Part shown: positions 26,412 through 36,315 of the stretch, piece after piece | How positions within the stretch are numbered: the first letter of the stretch is position 1 | How the letters are laid out: every line of letters begins with the position of its first letter | NCBI GenBank assembly: GCA_002368155.1 | Contig: AP018180.1 | Span: 5,107,007 to 5,171,006, forward strand | Reading direction: 5' to 3' | Source of the DNA: Nostoc carneum NIES-2107 | GTDB lineage: Bacteria > Cyanobacteriota > Cyanobacteriia > Cyanobacteriales > Nostocaceae | Length of the DNA stretch: 64,000 bases | Notes under the pieces: model-generated | Told to the model about the DNA's origin: nothing | Seen by the model: the letters and a program-made list of their open reading frames with translations, nothing else | Databases searched by the model: none | Translations under genes and position numbers: made by a program

Positions 26412-27638
26412 TTATGCATATACTCCCGAAAATTGACCTTGTTCACTTTGCCAATTTTCTAACAATTCCGTGTAAATACCATTCACTACATAACGAGCGT
26501 CATAGGGTTTGACTACGCGCACACATGCTTCCGAGGGATAATTTTCCGGATTCCTTAATAACTTTCTCCACTGATCGGCGATCGCTACTGGAGTTTGTTC
26601 TTCACAGACAATACCACTATCTGCGGTGAGGAAATTTGGTGTTTCACCCGCACGAGTTGTAACTACAGGTGTTCCACAGGCCAGTGCTTCAATACTACCC
26701 CGGCATAATCCTTCGTAAGCACTCGTTAACACAAACATACTAGAAACTCGATATAAATCTGCGAGCTTTGCTTGTGCAAGTGGTGGAAGTAGCGTGACTC
26801 TATTCGACAACTCTAAGCGAGTAATTTCCGCACGTACATCTTCTTCTAACTCACCCTGACCCACAATTAATAAGTGAGCCTGAGGATCGTTAAGCGCTGC
26901 AAAGGAACGAATCAACAATAGTGGCTGCTTTTGTGGATGCAGACGACCAGCAAACAAGATAAACCGAGTGTCAGTTGACAGATCTAACTCTTGCGCTAGC
27001 TTGATTCTAGCTGCTTCCCGTTCGCTAGAACTTAAAGAATAGAAAACATCTCCATCCACAGTATTGGGTAGATAGGAAATCCGTTCTGTAATATCTGAGT
27101 AACGCTGTTGATATTGTTTAGCAGCCTTAGTATTGCACGAGAGGATGCGATCAAACTGGCGTACTAATCGCTTTTCCAGAGCGTAATAAGCAGCAGGGAA
27201 ATATCGCCAGAGAATACCGCCTCCCTCGCTGGAGCCTTTTATTTCCTGCTCAATATCATTATGAATATAAAAAATTCTCTTGCCAGACCAGCCAGAGGCA
27301 GCTATCGTCGGTTCTATGCGATGGAATTGCATAAAGTCCGATGAGAAATCGCGCCCTAATAGTGCCATTGTATACTTAACTGTGGTAGGCACTAAACCGC
27401 GAATATTGTCGTTCTTTAGCTCAATTAATGGCATAAACGAAAACTTTCTGCCAAATAACTCAGCCTCAGACCACTGGCCTACAGGCATATTTGGATCGCC
27501 ATTACCTGTTCCCACTAGGCGGATGTGGAACTCCTTAGGCGCATATTTAATTACATAACGGATACAAGTCTGGATGCCGCCAATGGTAGGATTCCAGGGA
27601 TTAAATTGATAGAAAATTGTGAGAGTAGGCTGACTCAT
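26412..27638 (-). CDS. Glycosyltransferase family 4 protein
   Basis: 408 residues with the GT-B fold. The N-terminal domain opens LTIFYQFNPWNPTIGGIQTCIRYV, with the glycine-rich acceptor loop, and the C-terminal domain has RFILFAGRLHPQKQPLLLIRSF and the nucleotide-sugar motif SAYEGLCRGSIEALACGTPVVTT, where the two Glu residues of EX7E are present. No membrane helix. It adds a sugar to the lipid-linked repeat unit at the cytoplasmic face; donor and acceptor are unknown. It is 29 bases downstream of the other GT4 gene. Confidence 0.88.
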   Translation of the reverse strand: MSQPTLTIFYQFNPWNPTIGGIQTCIRYVIKYAPKEFHIRLVGTGNGDPNMPVGQWSEAELFGRKFSFMPLIELKNDNIRGLVPTTVKYTMALLGRDFSSDFMQFHRIEPTIAASGWSGKRIFYIHNDIEQEIKGSSEGGGILWRYFPAAYYALEKRLVRQFDRILSCNTKAAKQYQQRYSDITERISYLPNTVDGDVFYSLSSSEREAARIKLAQELDLSTDTRFILFAGRLHPQKQPLLLIRSFAALNDPQAHLLIVGQGELEEDVRAEITRLELSNRVTLLPPLAQAKLADLYRVSSMFVLTSAYEGLCRGSIEALACGTPVVTTRAGETPNFLTADSGIVCEEQTPVAIADQWRKLLRNPENYPSEACVRVVKPYDARYVVNGIYTELLENWQSEQGQFSGVYA

Positions 27639-27667
27639 AATTAGACTCCTTCATTCTTACCATTGGC

Positions 27668-28840
27668 TTAGGAAATTTTTGTGGTAACGAGTTTTTTGCC
27701 TGGTTGTTGATTAGGCGAATTTACCAGTGCTTCGTATAAGCTCAGATTGTCAGCAGCGATTTTTTCCCAGCTGTAGTGCATTTGCAAATATCGTTGAGCA
27801 TTGTCAGCCATTGCCTGCATCTCTTGAGGATGGTGAATTGCCCAATTCATTTGCTCAACTAAGGAGTCTAAGTTGCCAGCACGGAACAATATACCTCTCT
27901 TAGAACCAATTAGCTGTTGATGCGGTGGAATATCGCTAGCAATGATGGGAATATTTTCTGACATTGCCTCTAGCAATGCCAATGGCAATCCTTCTAGGTT
28001 AGAGGGTAAGGCAAATAATCCTGTGCCGCGCACAATCTCCCATAAACGTGAACCTTGTAACTCACCTGCAAAAACGATATCGCGATCGCTAGCTACTTGC
28101 TCTAAGAGTTGGGCGCTAAAGGATTTTGTATCGCTGACTCCCCCAGCTAATACCAATTTCCAGCCTTGAGGCTTGAGTTTCTTAAAGGCTTCTAAGAGCA
28201 GATCAGGGCACTTTTCGGGAACTAATCTACCAAGAAATAAAATGTAGCGTCCTGGTGTTAACCCTAAAGAACGTGCATAGGCAAAATTGGGATCGGACGC
28301 GCCATAAGTTGCTGCTGCATTGGGAATATAAACAGACTGTCTACCGTAAGTGTTGCGGAAATAACTGCGTAACTCTTCCGAAACTACAATCATTTCATCA
28401 GAAAAGCGAACAGCAGCTTTTTCGCCTTCAAAAATCAAACGGCTGGACATTTTGCCCCATTTGTTACGTTGCCAATCTAATCCATGACAAGTAACTACAA
28501 CCTTTGTAGACAAAGATAATTTAGGGAGCCAGCTAAATAAAGCCGGGCCTAAAGCATGAAAGTGAACAATGTCGTAGCGGGTTGTGGTAGATAAAATAGC
28601 TCCCAATACTGAGCTAAACAAGGCATCTAATCCCTTTTTGCCAGGGCAAGGTAGAGAGGTAACTCGGACACCTTGAAACTCAGATTGAGTAAAAGGAGAG
28701 ACATGTGTAGTGGATGAGCGAGCAAATAAATCAACAGAATGACCTTTTGCAACTATGCGGGGATAGATTTCTGCACAGTGATGCTCAATCCCTCCTTGTC
28801 TCGGAGGGAGACCTTTTGCACCTATAACAGCTATTTTCAT
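27668..28840 (-). CDS. Glycosyltransferase family 4 protein
   Basis: 390 residues from the ATG at 28840 (MKIAVIGAKGLPPRQGGIEHHCAEIYPRI...). The open frame runs 13 codons further up to 28879, but the homology starts at MKIAV. The N-terminal motif GLPPRQGGIE is the acceptor loop; RYILFLGRLVPEKCPDLLLEAF and SNLEGLPLALLEAMSENIPII form the donor site. It is the first gene of the minus-strand set after the long divergent spacer, so the promoter should be at 28.9-30 kb. Sugar specificity unknown. Confidence 0.88.
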   Translation of the reverse strand: MKIAVIGAKGLPPRQGGIEHHCAEIYPRIVAKGHSVDLFARSSTTHVSPFTQSEFQGVRVTSLPCPGKKGLDALFSSVLGAILSTTTRYDIVHFHALGPALFSWLPKLSLSTKVVVTCHGLDWQRNKWGKMSSRLIFEGEKAAVRFSDEMIVVSEELRSYFRNTYGRQSVYIPNAAATYGASDPNFAYARSLGLTPGRYILFLGRLVPEKCPDLLLEAFKKLKPQGWKLVLAGGVSDTKSFSAQLLEQVASDRDIVFAGELQGSRLWEIVRGTGLFALPSNLEGLPLALLEAMSENIPIIASDIPPHQQLIGSKRGILFRAGNLDSLVEQMNWAIHHPQEMQAMADNAQRYLQMHYSWEKIAADNLSLYEALVNSPNQQPGKKLVTTKIS

Positions 28841-29289
28841 TATTTTTACTGAACAAGATAGATTATTAGACTCATCCAAAAACTTGCCAATTCTTTGCTT
28901 TTTACTGGGCAGAGCGTGAAAACGGAGCCAGAAAAACTAGAGAAGTGAACTTAAAGATAGTTATGAATGCAAACTATCTGTAAAAATTTTGACAAATTTG
29001 GAGACAGATAATTTAGTTATGAGCCGCATCAATTTTGTGCGGTGCAGATATCTTTGAATATCATGAAGTGAATTTTTAATTTTGGTGAATGCTCACAAAT
29101 TCTCTTCTCCATTTTGATTGTGCCCAGATAATATTTTCACAAATCTCCGACAATCTACTTAGATCGAGATGATTGAACCTCCTTAATAGCTAGAACTCTT
29201 GCGTGATAGTAGTTTCAGGCTCAGAGCATAGAATGCTGACTGCGGAATTTACAGAATACAAACTTCTCTGAGTGGCAAATTAACTTTAG

Positions 29290-29305
29290 GTTAAATCCGA
29301 GTTAA
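29290..29305 (+). promoter_or_regulatory. Possible regulator box, GTTAA direct repeat (copy 1)
   Basis: GTTAAATCCGAGTTAA: two GTTAA half-sites 11 bases apart, about one helical turn, as OmpR-type regulators often use. Matches the box at 30130-30145 at 15 of 16 bases. Confidence 0.35.
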
Positions 29306-29771
29306 ACCTAGTATATAAGGCTTATTACCGAAATTGGTTTAAAGTTAGCGTTAAATTTATACGGGTTTATGAACGGAACATAAAGCCTGTGTAATCACGG
29401 TATAGCTATGTTCGGGATGTACGGTAGAACAACGCTTCTCTCAAGCGATTTCAGGCGATCGCCTTTTATACTACTCAAGTAATACCTAGCTTCTTTATTA
29501 ACTTGTCTGAGATAGCAAAGCCTCTCCCAACAAGGAAAAACTGGTAAATATAAAGAATTAGTAAAATTTTTGCTTACTTTTAATTATTTCCTTGCAAAAA
29601 ATTCTTCAATATTCCGCTCCCAATGAGTTTAAGCTAGGGTTAATACAGACTTTGTGTCACAACACTGAGTCTTAGTTGAGATGCAAATAACCAGAGTGCT
29701 TGTCCGGAATTTAATTACAATTCTTAATAAAACTCTCACGATCTCGACGGTATGTACTCAAAAGGTGTAAA

Positions 29772-29904
29772 CCTAGTAGTACGCCAAGGCAACTTGGCGG
29801 GGTAAAGGGGAAAGGGTAAAGGTGAAAGGTTTTTGTCCCTTACCCTTTTCCCTTTAACCTTTACCCAACCTCCACCTAACAATTTTGGGTTGGCAGACTA
29901 CTAG
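29772..29904 (+). repeat. MITE-B copy 1
   Basis: Left end CTAGTAGTACGCCAAGGCAA and right end TTGGGTTGGCAGACTACTAG are imperfect inverse complements. The interior is a purine tract (GGGGTAAAGGGGAAAGGG) facing its mirror (CCCTTTTCCCTTTAACC). 133 bases. A second copy lies at 50996-51126, split at its end by an IS. Confidence 0.7.
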
Positions 29905-30129
29905 TAATACTGGTTACAATTTTCAGCAGTGAGTGAGCAACTCTGAGAATTTCCGTTGGTTTTCGTAACCTTTAACAAGCTCAAATCATTGCTATATCAA
30001 GGTTACTGCACCATAACTTCTCTAAGAGATTCCAGATTGCATCAACAAATCAAGCTAAAATCACAACTAGTATCAGGTTAGTAATTGCAAAATTTCCTAT
30101 AATGTGTTATTAGTGAAATCTTAACTTAA

Positions 30130-30145
30130 GTTAATTCCGAGTTAA
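30130..30145 (+). promoter_or_regulatory. Possible regulator box, GTTAA direct repeat (copy 2)
   Basis: GTTAATTCCGAGTTAA, 141 bases before the start of the 30286 gene. A further GTTAA lies near 30167. Same spacing as copy 1. Confidence 0.35.
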
Positions 30146-30285
30146 CAAAGAGTAAACGATTTCAGGTTAAATCGCTAAATTACGCACTAATGGCAGACAC
30201 GTATAAATTGCATAGAGCCTGAAATAAATAATTAATTTAGAAAACATAGCAATTCCTATTAACGCAATAAGGAGCGGGTGAGATC

Positions 30286-31803
30286 ATGCCAGCACTCCAG
30301 GTTGTGCAAATACTTAATAACTACCTAGACCAAAAAAATATTCGTTACTGTCACTGGAAGAGTAACGAGCATGTTGATGCGGCGGTAGAAGGCAAAACCG
30401 ATCTAGATGTTTTAGTTGATGAAAACGAGAAAGAAAATCTCAAGCAGGTTTTAAGCGAAGTTGGTTTCAAGTATTTTGAAGCAATTCCCTGCCGTAGATA
30501 TGTTGATATTGATGATTATTTAGCTATTGATAGAGAGACAGGAATTTTAGTGCATCTCCATCTGCACTATCGTCTAGAGTTAGGGGAAAAGCATCTTAAA
30601 GGTTATCGTCTACCTTGGGAAGAGTTGTTATTATCGACTCGGATTTATGACAACGAAAATCAAATTTATATTGCCGAACCTAACATTGAAACAATTATAT
30701 TAATTGTCCGCGCTGTACTCAAAGTGAGAACTCGCGATAGCTTCAAAGCTATGTTGGGTAAGGATTATTTTAAAGGAGATTTTATTCGGGAATTTCGGTG
30801 GTTAAAAGAAAGGATAAACCTATCGAAGATTCAGCAACTCAGCGAAGAACTTTTAGGTATTAAAGCTGCGAAGTTAGTTTTAGATGTAATTAACAGCGAA
30901 TCAAATCTCAAGCTGTTATTAAAATCTGGTAATCCTATCTACTTATCTTTACAGAAATATCGCTATTCCAATCCATTATTCTCTAGATTTTTACGCTGGC
31001 AGCGGGAATTTAAGTCTCTTTATTACAAGAGCATGAGAAAGTTTTTCCAAGCTCCGGTTCCTGCTCACAGAACACCTACTAATGGCGGCATCATTATTGC
31101 TGTTCTAGGTGCAGATGGCTCTGGTAAATCTACTGTCACTGGTGAGATTACAAAATGTTTTTCTCATAAACTTGATGTTCTGCCTGTGTATCTAGGTAGT
31201 GGTGATGGCCCTGCTTCTTTAATCAGATTGCCTTTAGTTTGGGCAAGTAAAGTTGGTCAAATTTTACGCTCAAAGCGATCGCGTAATAAGTCCAATCATG
31301 CTCAAAAGTCCTCCAGCTCATCAGGAACTACCAAGCGGAAATCAAAATTTTCCATTCTTGGTAAAGTCTTATGGGCAATTACTTTGGTTTACGAAAAGCT
31401 GCAAAAACTTCAGCAGTCTCGCACAGCCAGAGATAGAGGCATGATGGTGATTTCCGATCGCTATCCTCAAACCCAAATTCTTGGCTTTAATGATGGGCCG
31501 TTATTGAGTAGTAGCAATCAAGAAGCTTCTCCATATCCTGCTGTTCTACAAAAATGGGAGTTGCAACGCTATCAATACATGGTAAATACCATGCCTCCAG
31601 ATTTAGTCATTAAGTTGCACGTCACCCCCGAAATTGCTTTAGCGAGAAAGTCAGATACACCACCAGAAATTGCGAAGCAAAAAGTAGAGGCTGTGCATAA
31701 ATTCAAGTTTCCTCCGCAAACTATGGTGGTGAATATTGATGCTACTCAACCTCTCGATCAAGTTTTATTACAGGCAAAACTGGCTGTATGGGACAATCTC
31801 TAA
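30286..31803 (+). CDS. Nucleotidyltransferase-like / thymidylate-kinase-like two-domain protein
   Basis: 505 residues, two domains. Residues about 10-250 resemble a minimal nucleotidyltransferase fold seen in polysaccharide loci: HWKSNEH, then TDLDVLVDE at about 38-46 with paired Asp, then GILVHLHLHYRL. Residues about 267-505 are thymidylate-kinase-like: P-loop GADGSGKST at 275-283, DRYPQT at about 391-396 and a lid-like REKSD..EIAKQK region. The two together suggest phosphoryl or nucleotidyl transfer to a sugar or lipid intermediate rather than dTMP synthesis. AAGGAG lies about 12 bases before the ATG. The next gene overlaps its 3' end by 16 bases. Reaction not known. Confidence 0.7.
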   Translation: MPALQVVQILNNYLDQKNIRYCHWKSNEHVDAAVEGKTDLDVLVDENEKENLKQVLSEVGFKYFEAIPCRRYVDIDDYLAIDRETGILVHLHLHYRLELGEKHLKGYRLPWEELLLSTRIYDNENQIYIAEPNIETIILIVRAVLKVRTRDSFKAMLGKDYFKGDFIREFRWLKERINLSKIQQLSEELLGIKAAKLVLDVINSESNLKLLLKSGNPIYLSLQKYRYSNPLFSRFLRWQREFKSLYYKSMRKFFQAPVPAHRTPTNGGIIIAVLGADGSGKSTVTGEITKCFSHKLDVLPVYLGSGDGPASLIRLPLVWASKVGQILRSKRSRNKSNHAQKSSSSSGTTKRKSKFSILGKVLWAITLVYEKLQKLQQSRTARDRGMMVISDRYPQTQILGFNDGPLLSSSNQEASPYPAVLQKWELQRYQYMVNTMPPDLVIKLHVTPEIALARKSDTPPEIAKQKVEAVHKFKFPPQTMVVNIDATQPLDQVLLQAKLAVWDNL

Positions 31804-32582
31804 CTCACACTAATTTGATGAATACCAACAATGAACAGCCACTCATATTAGAGTTTGTCGGATTACCTGGCGCTGGTAAAACTACTGTCTGCCGTGAAGT
31901 TGCTTCACGATTAAACAACCAGGGAGTATCTGTTATTCGTGGTGATGAAATTTTGCAGCAGTGGAAGCAGCAAAGTACTTGGCAAAGGCTGATCAAGCTG
32001 ATTCCGCAAACACTGAATCAATGGCAGATTTTGCTGTACTCGCTGTTTTTGGCATTCCAAGTCAAACCCACTAATAGGCAAAGTTTTTCTAAAGCTGCCA
32101 AGATTTTTGCCAATGTTAAACGGCTGGATGCGATTGCGCGAAGCGCAGCGCCAATTCCTCAAAATTCGCAAATCATCTTACTCGACCAAGGCTTGTTGCA
32201 AGAAACTTGGTCAGTAGGAATCACAGGTACTACTCCAGCTGCAGAAAGCATCAAACAGGAATTAGCGCTGTTGTTCCACCAAAGACCGATGGCGATCGTT
32301 TATTTCCAAATAGATGTAGACACTGCACTTAAGCGCATCCAAAACCGTCCAACTGCAGAAAGCCGTTTTGATCGGATGCATCCTGAAGCAGCACAACAAT
32401 TGTTATCTAAATATGTTGCTTATCTGCAACATATTGTTAACTGCGCGCAAGCTTTTAACATTCCCATTCTAGAAATTGATAGTTTACTGCCTATAGATGA
32501 AAAAGCACAACGTATTTTGTCCTGGATGAACAATGATTTTATGGCTCATCCTGAACCTGTTTTTGTAAACAATGTAATTTAA
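31788..32582 (+). CDS. P-loop kinase-like protein
   Basis: 264 residues. LEFVGLPGAGKTT at about 21-33 is a Walker A of the adenylate/thymidylate kinase type, and IVYFQIDVDTALKRIQNR is the Walker-B-like strand followed by an R-rich lid helix (RPTAESRFDRMHPEA). LLDQGLLQETWS resembles the DxG/DxGxxxE motif of nucleoside or sugar kinases. The start at 31788 overlaps the preceding gene by 16 bases; an ATG at 31818 (MNTNNEQPLI) is an equally good choice. The pair is probably translated together. Substrate unknown; position beside exopolysaccharide genes suggests a role there. Confidence 0.7.
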   Translation: MGQSLTHTNLMNTNNEQPLILEFVGLPGAGKTTVCREVASRLNNQGVSVIRGDEILQQWKQQSTWQRLIKLIPQTLNQWQILLYSLFLAFQVKPTNRQSFSKAAKIFANVKRLDAIARSAAPIPQNSQIILLDQGLLQETWSVGITGTTPAAESIKQELALLFHQRPMAIVYFQIDVDTALKRIQNRPTAESRFDRMHPEAAQQLLSKYVAYLQHIVNCAQAFNIPILEIDSLLPIDEKAQRILSWMNNDFMAHPEPVFVNNVI

Positions 32583-33299
32583 AAATTGTCTGATGCAATA
32601 TGTAAAATCATGATTGATTAAGCGAGCTAAACCACACTTTACTACAAGCTTTATGCCGTCGCTATTAATGAACAGATGGAAAAAGAATAATGTATTTTTT
32701 ATACAAGCTATAATCTAGCAATTCAGCATCATATAGCACAACATTTTGCACTAAGCTTCTGCTCAAATACCCTATTTTTGGGCAGAAATTTTCATGGTTT
32801 GCAGATAATAATTTTTTATCATATAAACCATTAAAATTTTCTGTTTGAAGCCAGAAAAGCCTTGTATAGATGGCTTTTTATTTCCTTTTTGAAAAACATA
32901 TTAAGTACTAATGTTTGAGCATGAAAAATATATAAAGTATGGATGAATTTTATTGTAAAGTCTTTGATTATACCTGTAATACCGTAGTAATTAGAGATAA
33001 GATAAATACTATGAATTACGCATTGACAAACATACTAGCTAAGTCTTGTGTATGAACTTCAGATTTTTGCTATTAATTTTTGAAGTTGTTAAAGCAATGT
33101 CTAGCAATAATCCGCTACTCTGCAATCAAGCTTCTTAAAAGTGTTTAATCTGTTTTCTAACAGAATTAATTTGCAAAAATCTGAAATAAAGTATTTTATT
33201 GAATTACAAAATGCTGAATTTGTGCAATGCGTAAATTATCATTACTAATCTATCTCTGAACAATTTTTTTGCCTCACCGTAAGTTTAGCAGCAACAAGA
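32583..33299. other. Spacer before the first propeller gene, part of a duplicated unit
   Basis: 717 AT-rich bases, no gene seen. ACGCATTGACA at 33018-33028 and its surroundings recur at 36029-36039 at almost the same distance from the next start (277 and 282 bases), so this upstream region is duplicated with the gene. TTGACA could be a -35 box, but no convincing -10 box follows at 17 bases. Confidence 0.5.
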
Positions 33300-35282
33300 A
33301 TGGCTCAATTAGTACGAATCACCAAAACTTCTGATTATTTAGTACCCAGCCCAGATCCATCAGGAATTGTTTTTATCGATCATTTGGGCACACTATTTCT
33401 TTCTGATGGAGAAGTAGATGAAATCTCCACATTGTTTAAAGGAAAAAATCTGTTTGAGATCAAGCTTACAGGTGAGTTGCAAAATACTTTTACTACAACT
33501 GCCATACCAAACCTGACTCAATATGGTTTTTCCAAAGAGGCTACCGGGATTACTTATAATCCACAAAATCGCTTCCTTTATATTTCTGATGACGATCAGG
33601 CTAAAATTTTTCAAGTAGATCCAGGAAAAGATGGACTATACAATACATCAGATGATGTAGTGACTTCTTTTAGTACTAAGCTTGCTAGTGTTACTAAGTC
33701 TGACTCAGAAGATGTTGCATTTTCCACTAGGACAGGTAATTTATGGGTAATTGATGGGTTAAATGCAGAGGTTTATCAATATACCACTAGTGGCCAATTA
33801 GTCAGTCAATTTGATACAGCTTCAATTGATACTTCTACAGCAGCAGGAACTCAAGGAATTATTGACCCTGAAGGAATTGTAGAAGATCCCTTGACTGGAA
33901 ACCTCTTTCTGGTAGGTGCTCCACTAGTTGAGTCAACTGGAAAAGTTTATTACGTCTTTGAGGTGACAAGTTCTGGTCAATTTGTCAGGAAAATTGATAT
34001 TTCAGCGGCGAATCCAGTCAAACCCGCTGGGATTACCATTGCACCCAATAGCCAAGATCCGTCTCTGAGAAGTCTTTATATTGTTGATCGCGGCATTGAT
34101 AATGATAATAATCCGACTGAAAATGACGGTCGGATGTATGAATTTGTACTAGATAGTAATGGTGGTAATTATCCCACGCCTGATACGACATCGGGTGATA
34201 CTACTACGTCAGGTGGCACTACGACATCAGGTGGTACTACGACATCAGGTGGTACTACTACGTCAGGTGGCACTACGACATCAGGTGGTACTACAACATC
34301 GGGTGATACTACAACAACCGGTGGTACTACAACAACCGGTGGTACTACAACATCAAGCAATCCGATACCGATAGCATTAGATTCTAAATACTCCAGTATC
34401 TTTGCAACCACGACTAGCACAACCGCCACAACTAGCGCAACTGGCACCACAACAACCACGACAACCTATAATTCTGTTGGAACTGTAGCTGCTGATAAGC
34501 AAGACATCTTGCGTTACGACCAGAATACGAAAACCTGGTCTATATATTTCGATGGTTCCGATGTATTCAAGAATGGTAGTTCAAACCTCAAGGATGTACG
34601 TCTTCGAGACTTTCACATCAATAGTGATGGCTCAATTTTGTTTACTATTAATCAAAGCGTTACATTACCAGGTGGGATAACAGCAGGTGAATATGATGTC
34701 ATCAAATTTAACCATACTTCCATTGGTGAAAATACTAGTGGCACATTTGAACGGTATTTCAATGGATCTGCCGTAGGATTAGGGCTTAACCCAGGATCAG
34801 ATCTTCTAGTCAAAAGCGAGGTAATTGATGGAATAGGTATTGACTCAGATGGTTGTTTGGTAATTAGTACAAGGAATGGTTTTAATGTTCCAGGAGTTTC
34901 TGGTAAAGACCTAAACCTAACTGGTTCTGGTGAAGACCTAATCAAGTTCAACGGTACTACAGGAGACAAAACAGTTGGTACCTGGACAATGCTTTTTGAT
35001 GGTTCTGATGTAGGACTCAAAGATCATAATGTTGATAGTTTTTGGTTAGACTATGATGCTAATAAAAACGTTAAATACATTTACTTAAGTACCGAAAAAG
35101 ATTTTGCTAACCTTCCTGGTGCCAATGCTACTTTAATCTCTGGTTCCGCTAGTGATATCCTTCGGTTTACTCCAACTTCACTCGGTTCCGATACCAAAGG
35201 TACTTTTGAACTTGTAAGCAGGCTTGATGGGATAAGTAATACTTCTAATCTAGAAGGTATTGCCGTTAGTCCAAATTTTTAA
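33300..35282 (+). CDS. Double beta-propeller-like repeat protein with TTTSGG linker (paralogue 1)
   Basis: 660 residues, no signal peptide and no membrane helix. Residues about 1-290 read like a six-bladed propeller of the SdiA-regulated/NHL type: PSGIVF, ATGITYNPQNRFLYISDDDQ, SEDVAFSTRTGNLWVIDG, DPEGIVEDPLTGNLFLVG, PAGITIAPNSQDPSLRSLYIVD. A linker (about 295-355) is a run of TTTSGG/TTTTGG hexapeptides coded by 18-base repeats. Residues about 400-650 hold four repeats of the pattern DILRYD..(T)W..YFDGSDVGL. The second gene at 36316 is a paralogue. Acidic and Asp-rich, so calcium binding is possible. It may leave the cell by a type I system; that is inference. Function unknown. Confidence 0.75.
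   Translation: MAQLVRITKTSDYLVPSPDPSGIVFIDHLGTLFLSDGEVDEISTLFKGKNLFEIKLTGELQNTFTTTAIPNLTQYGFSKEATGITYNPQNRFLYISDDDQAKIFQVDPGKDGLYNTSDDVVTSFSTKLASVTKSDSEDVAFSTRTGNLWVIDGLNAEVYQYTTSGQLVSQFDTASIDTSTAAGTQGIIDPEGIVEDPLTGNLFLVGAPLVESTGKVYYVFEVTSSGQFVRKIDISAANPVKPAGITIAPNSQDPSLRSLYIVDRGIDNDNNPTENDGRMYEFVLDSNGGNYPTPDTTSGDTTTSGGTTTSGGTTTSGGTTTSGGTTTSGGTTTSGDTTTTGGTTTTGGTTTSSNPIPIALDSKYSSIFATTTSTTATTSATGTTTTTTTYNSVGTVAADKQDILRYDQNTKTWSIYFDGSDVFKNGSSNLKDVRLRDFHINSDGSILFTINQSVTLPGGITAGEYDVIKFNHTSIGENTSGTFERYFNGSAVGLGLNPGSDLLVKSEVIDGIGIDSDGCLVISTRNGFNVPGVSGKDLNLTGSGEDLIKFNGTTGDKTVGTWTMLFDGSDVGLKDHNVDSFWLDYDANKNVKYIYLSTEKDFANLPGANATLISGSASDILRFTPTSLGSDTKGTFELVSRLDGISNTSNLEGIAVSPNF
34180..34365 (+). repeat. 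In-gene tandem repeat, 18-base unit coding TTTSGG
   Basis: About ten near-identical units of the type GGTGGTACTACGACATCA, in frame, encoding Gly-Gly-Thr-Thr-Thr-Ser. Some units are GGTGATACTACAACA variants (Asp for Gly). Such arrays change copy number easily by slippage. Confidence 0.85.
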
Positions 35283-36315
35283 GCTTTCGGATAAATAGGT
35301 TAATCTCTGAACTAGGCTTTATCCATTGCTCTCGATTGCAATGCTCGTAGTGAATCTTACTACATCTAGCATACATATACTGTGACTTTTATCTGTCAAG
35401 GCTTTAAGCATTTTTAATGTAACCAAAACCAACCTAATTAATATAAATTTACAAGAGATACTGAATATTATGAGTGTATATTAGATGAGCATTTTGGCAT
35501 TAATTGGATAAAAATAAGCTAGGTTAATTCCTAAACTTAACTGATTAAAAAATTACCAAGTATCTAATTATCCTTGAGACTTACTCTGGAAACAATATAT
35601 TAACAGCTAAAGACCCCAATGATAAATCGAGGAGGCTGAATTAATTTAAATTCCATAGTGATTTTTGTAGAAAATCACATATAGGAACCTGATGTTATTT
35701 ATGACAAAACTCAATATTTTATAGCGTGTTTTACGGCTTATGCCTAACGCACAAAAAGTTATCAGATCTGCATAAGTTTAAAAATCAAATATGAGTCTTA
35801 TATAAGCTTATAGACAATTTTCACACCGCAGAGCAATTTGGATAAATTGTATCTTATTGCGCTTCGGTCATAATTTTTATCTGACTTTTATTTATCGTGT
35901 AAAAAATATATTAAGCATAGATATTTTAAATATGTTTTTTTTATAAAGCTTAGATAAATTTTATAATAAAATCTTTTATTTTACGTATATTAAAGTATTA
36001 AATAGATGTAATATTAACATTAGACTTTACGCATTGACAGTACGTAGAAACTATGTTTCACCGATGGCGTTTAGCTTTTATAATGCAATCCTTCGCCGCT
36101 GTTTTAGCAATATTTATTAGCGACAAGAAGCTCCGCTGTAGCAACGCTTTGTAAAAGCATTTATGCCAGTCTTCAAAAGATGGTTTCAGCAGCCTAAAAC
36201 AACAACTTTTGGTGAATTCACAAGAGCCTAAATTTGTCTGGTGCGTAAAATTTTCACTGTTTGATCAAGCTAAAAGCAAGCTGTTCAACTCAAAATTATT
36301 TCATAACCACAAACA
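35283..36315. other. Spacer between the two propeller genes, with duplicated flanks
   Basis: About 1 kb, no gene seen. Near the left, TGTGACTTTTATCTGTC and AATGTAACCAAAACCAA match sequence downstream of the second gene (38222 and 38258 regions). Near the right, ACGCATTGACA matches the region upstream of the first gene. A GTGTTTTACGG...CCTAACGCAC hairpin repeat is at about 35726-35752. Confidence 0.6.

Larger units (their letters stand above)
28841..30285. other. Long divergent spacer with paired GTTAA sites and a MITE
   Basis: About 1.4 kb between divergently transcribed exopolysaccharide genes. No open frame looks coding. Two near-identical 16-base boxes, GTTAAATCCGAGTTAA (29290-29305) and GTTAATTCCGAGTTAA (30130-30145), each contain GTTAA twice with an 11-base period. 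MITE-B copy 1 is at 29772-29904. AAGGAG at about 30270 serves the 30286 start. Confidence 0.6.

Noticed and set aside
33018-33045. Sigma-70 promoter with TTGACA at 33023
   Set aside because: No acceptable -10 hexamer at 16-18 bases in either copy; kept only as a shared upstream block.
34159-34459. Frames on both strands over the TTTSGG array
   Set aside because: Shadows of the 18-base tandem repeat; they keep open only because the unit lacks stops in those frames.
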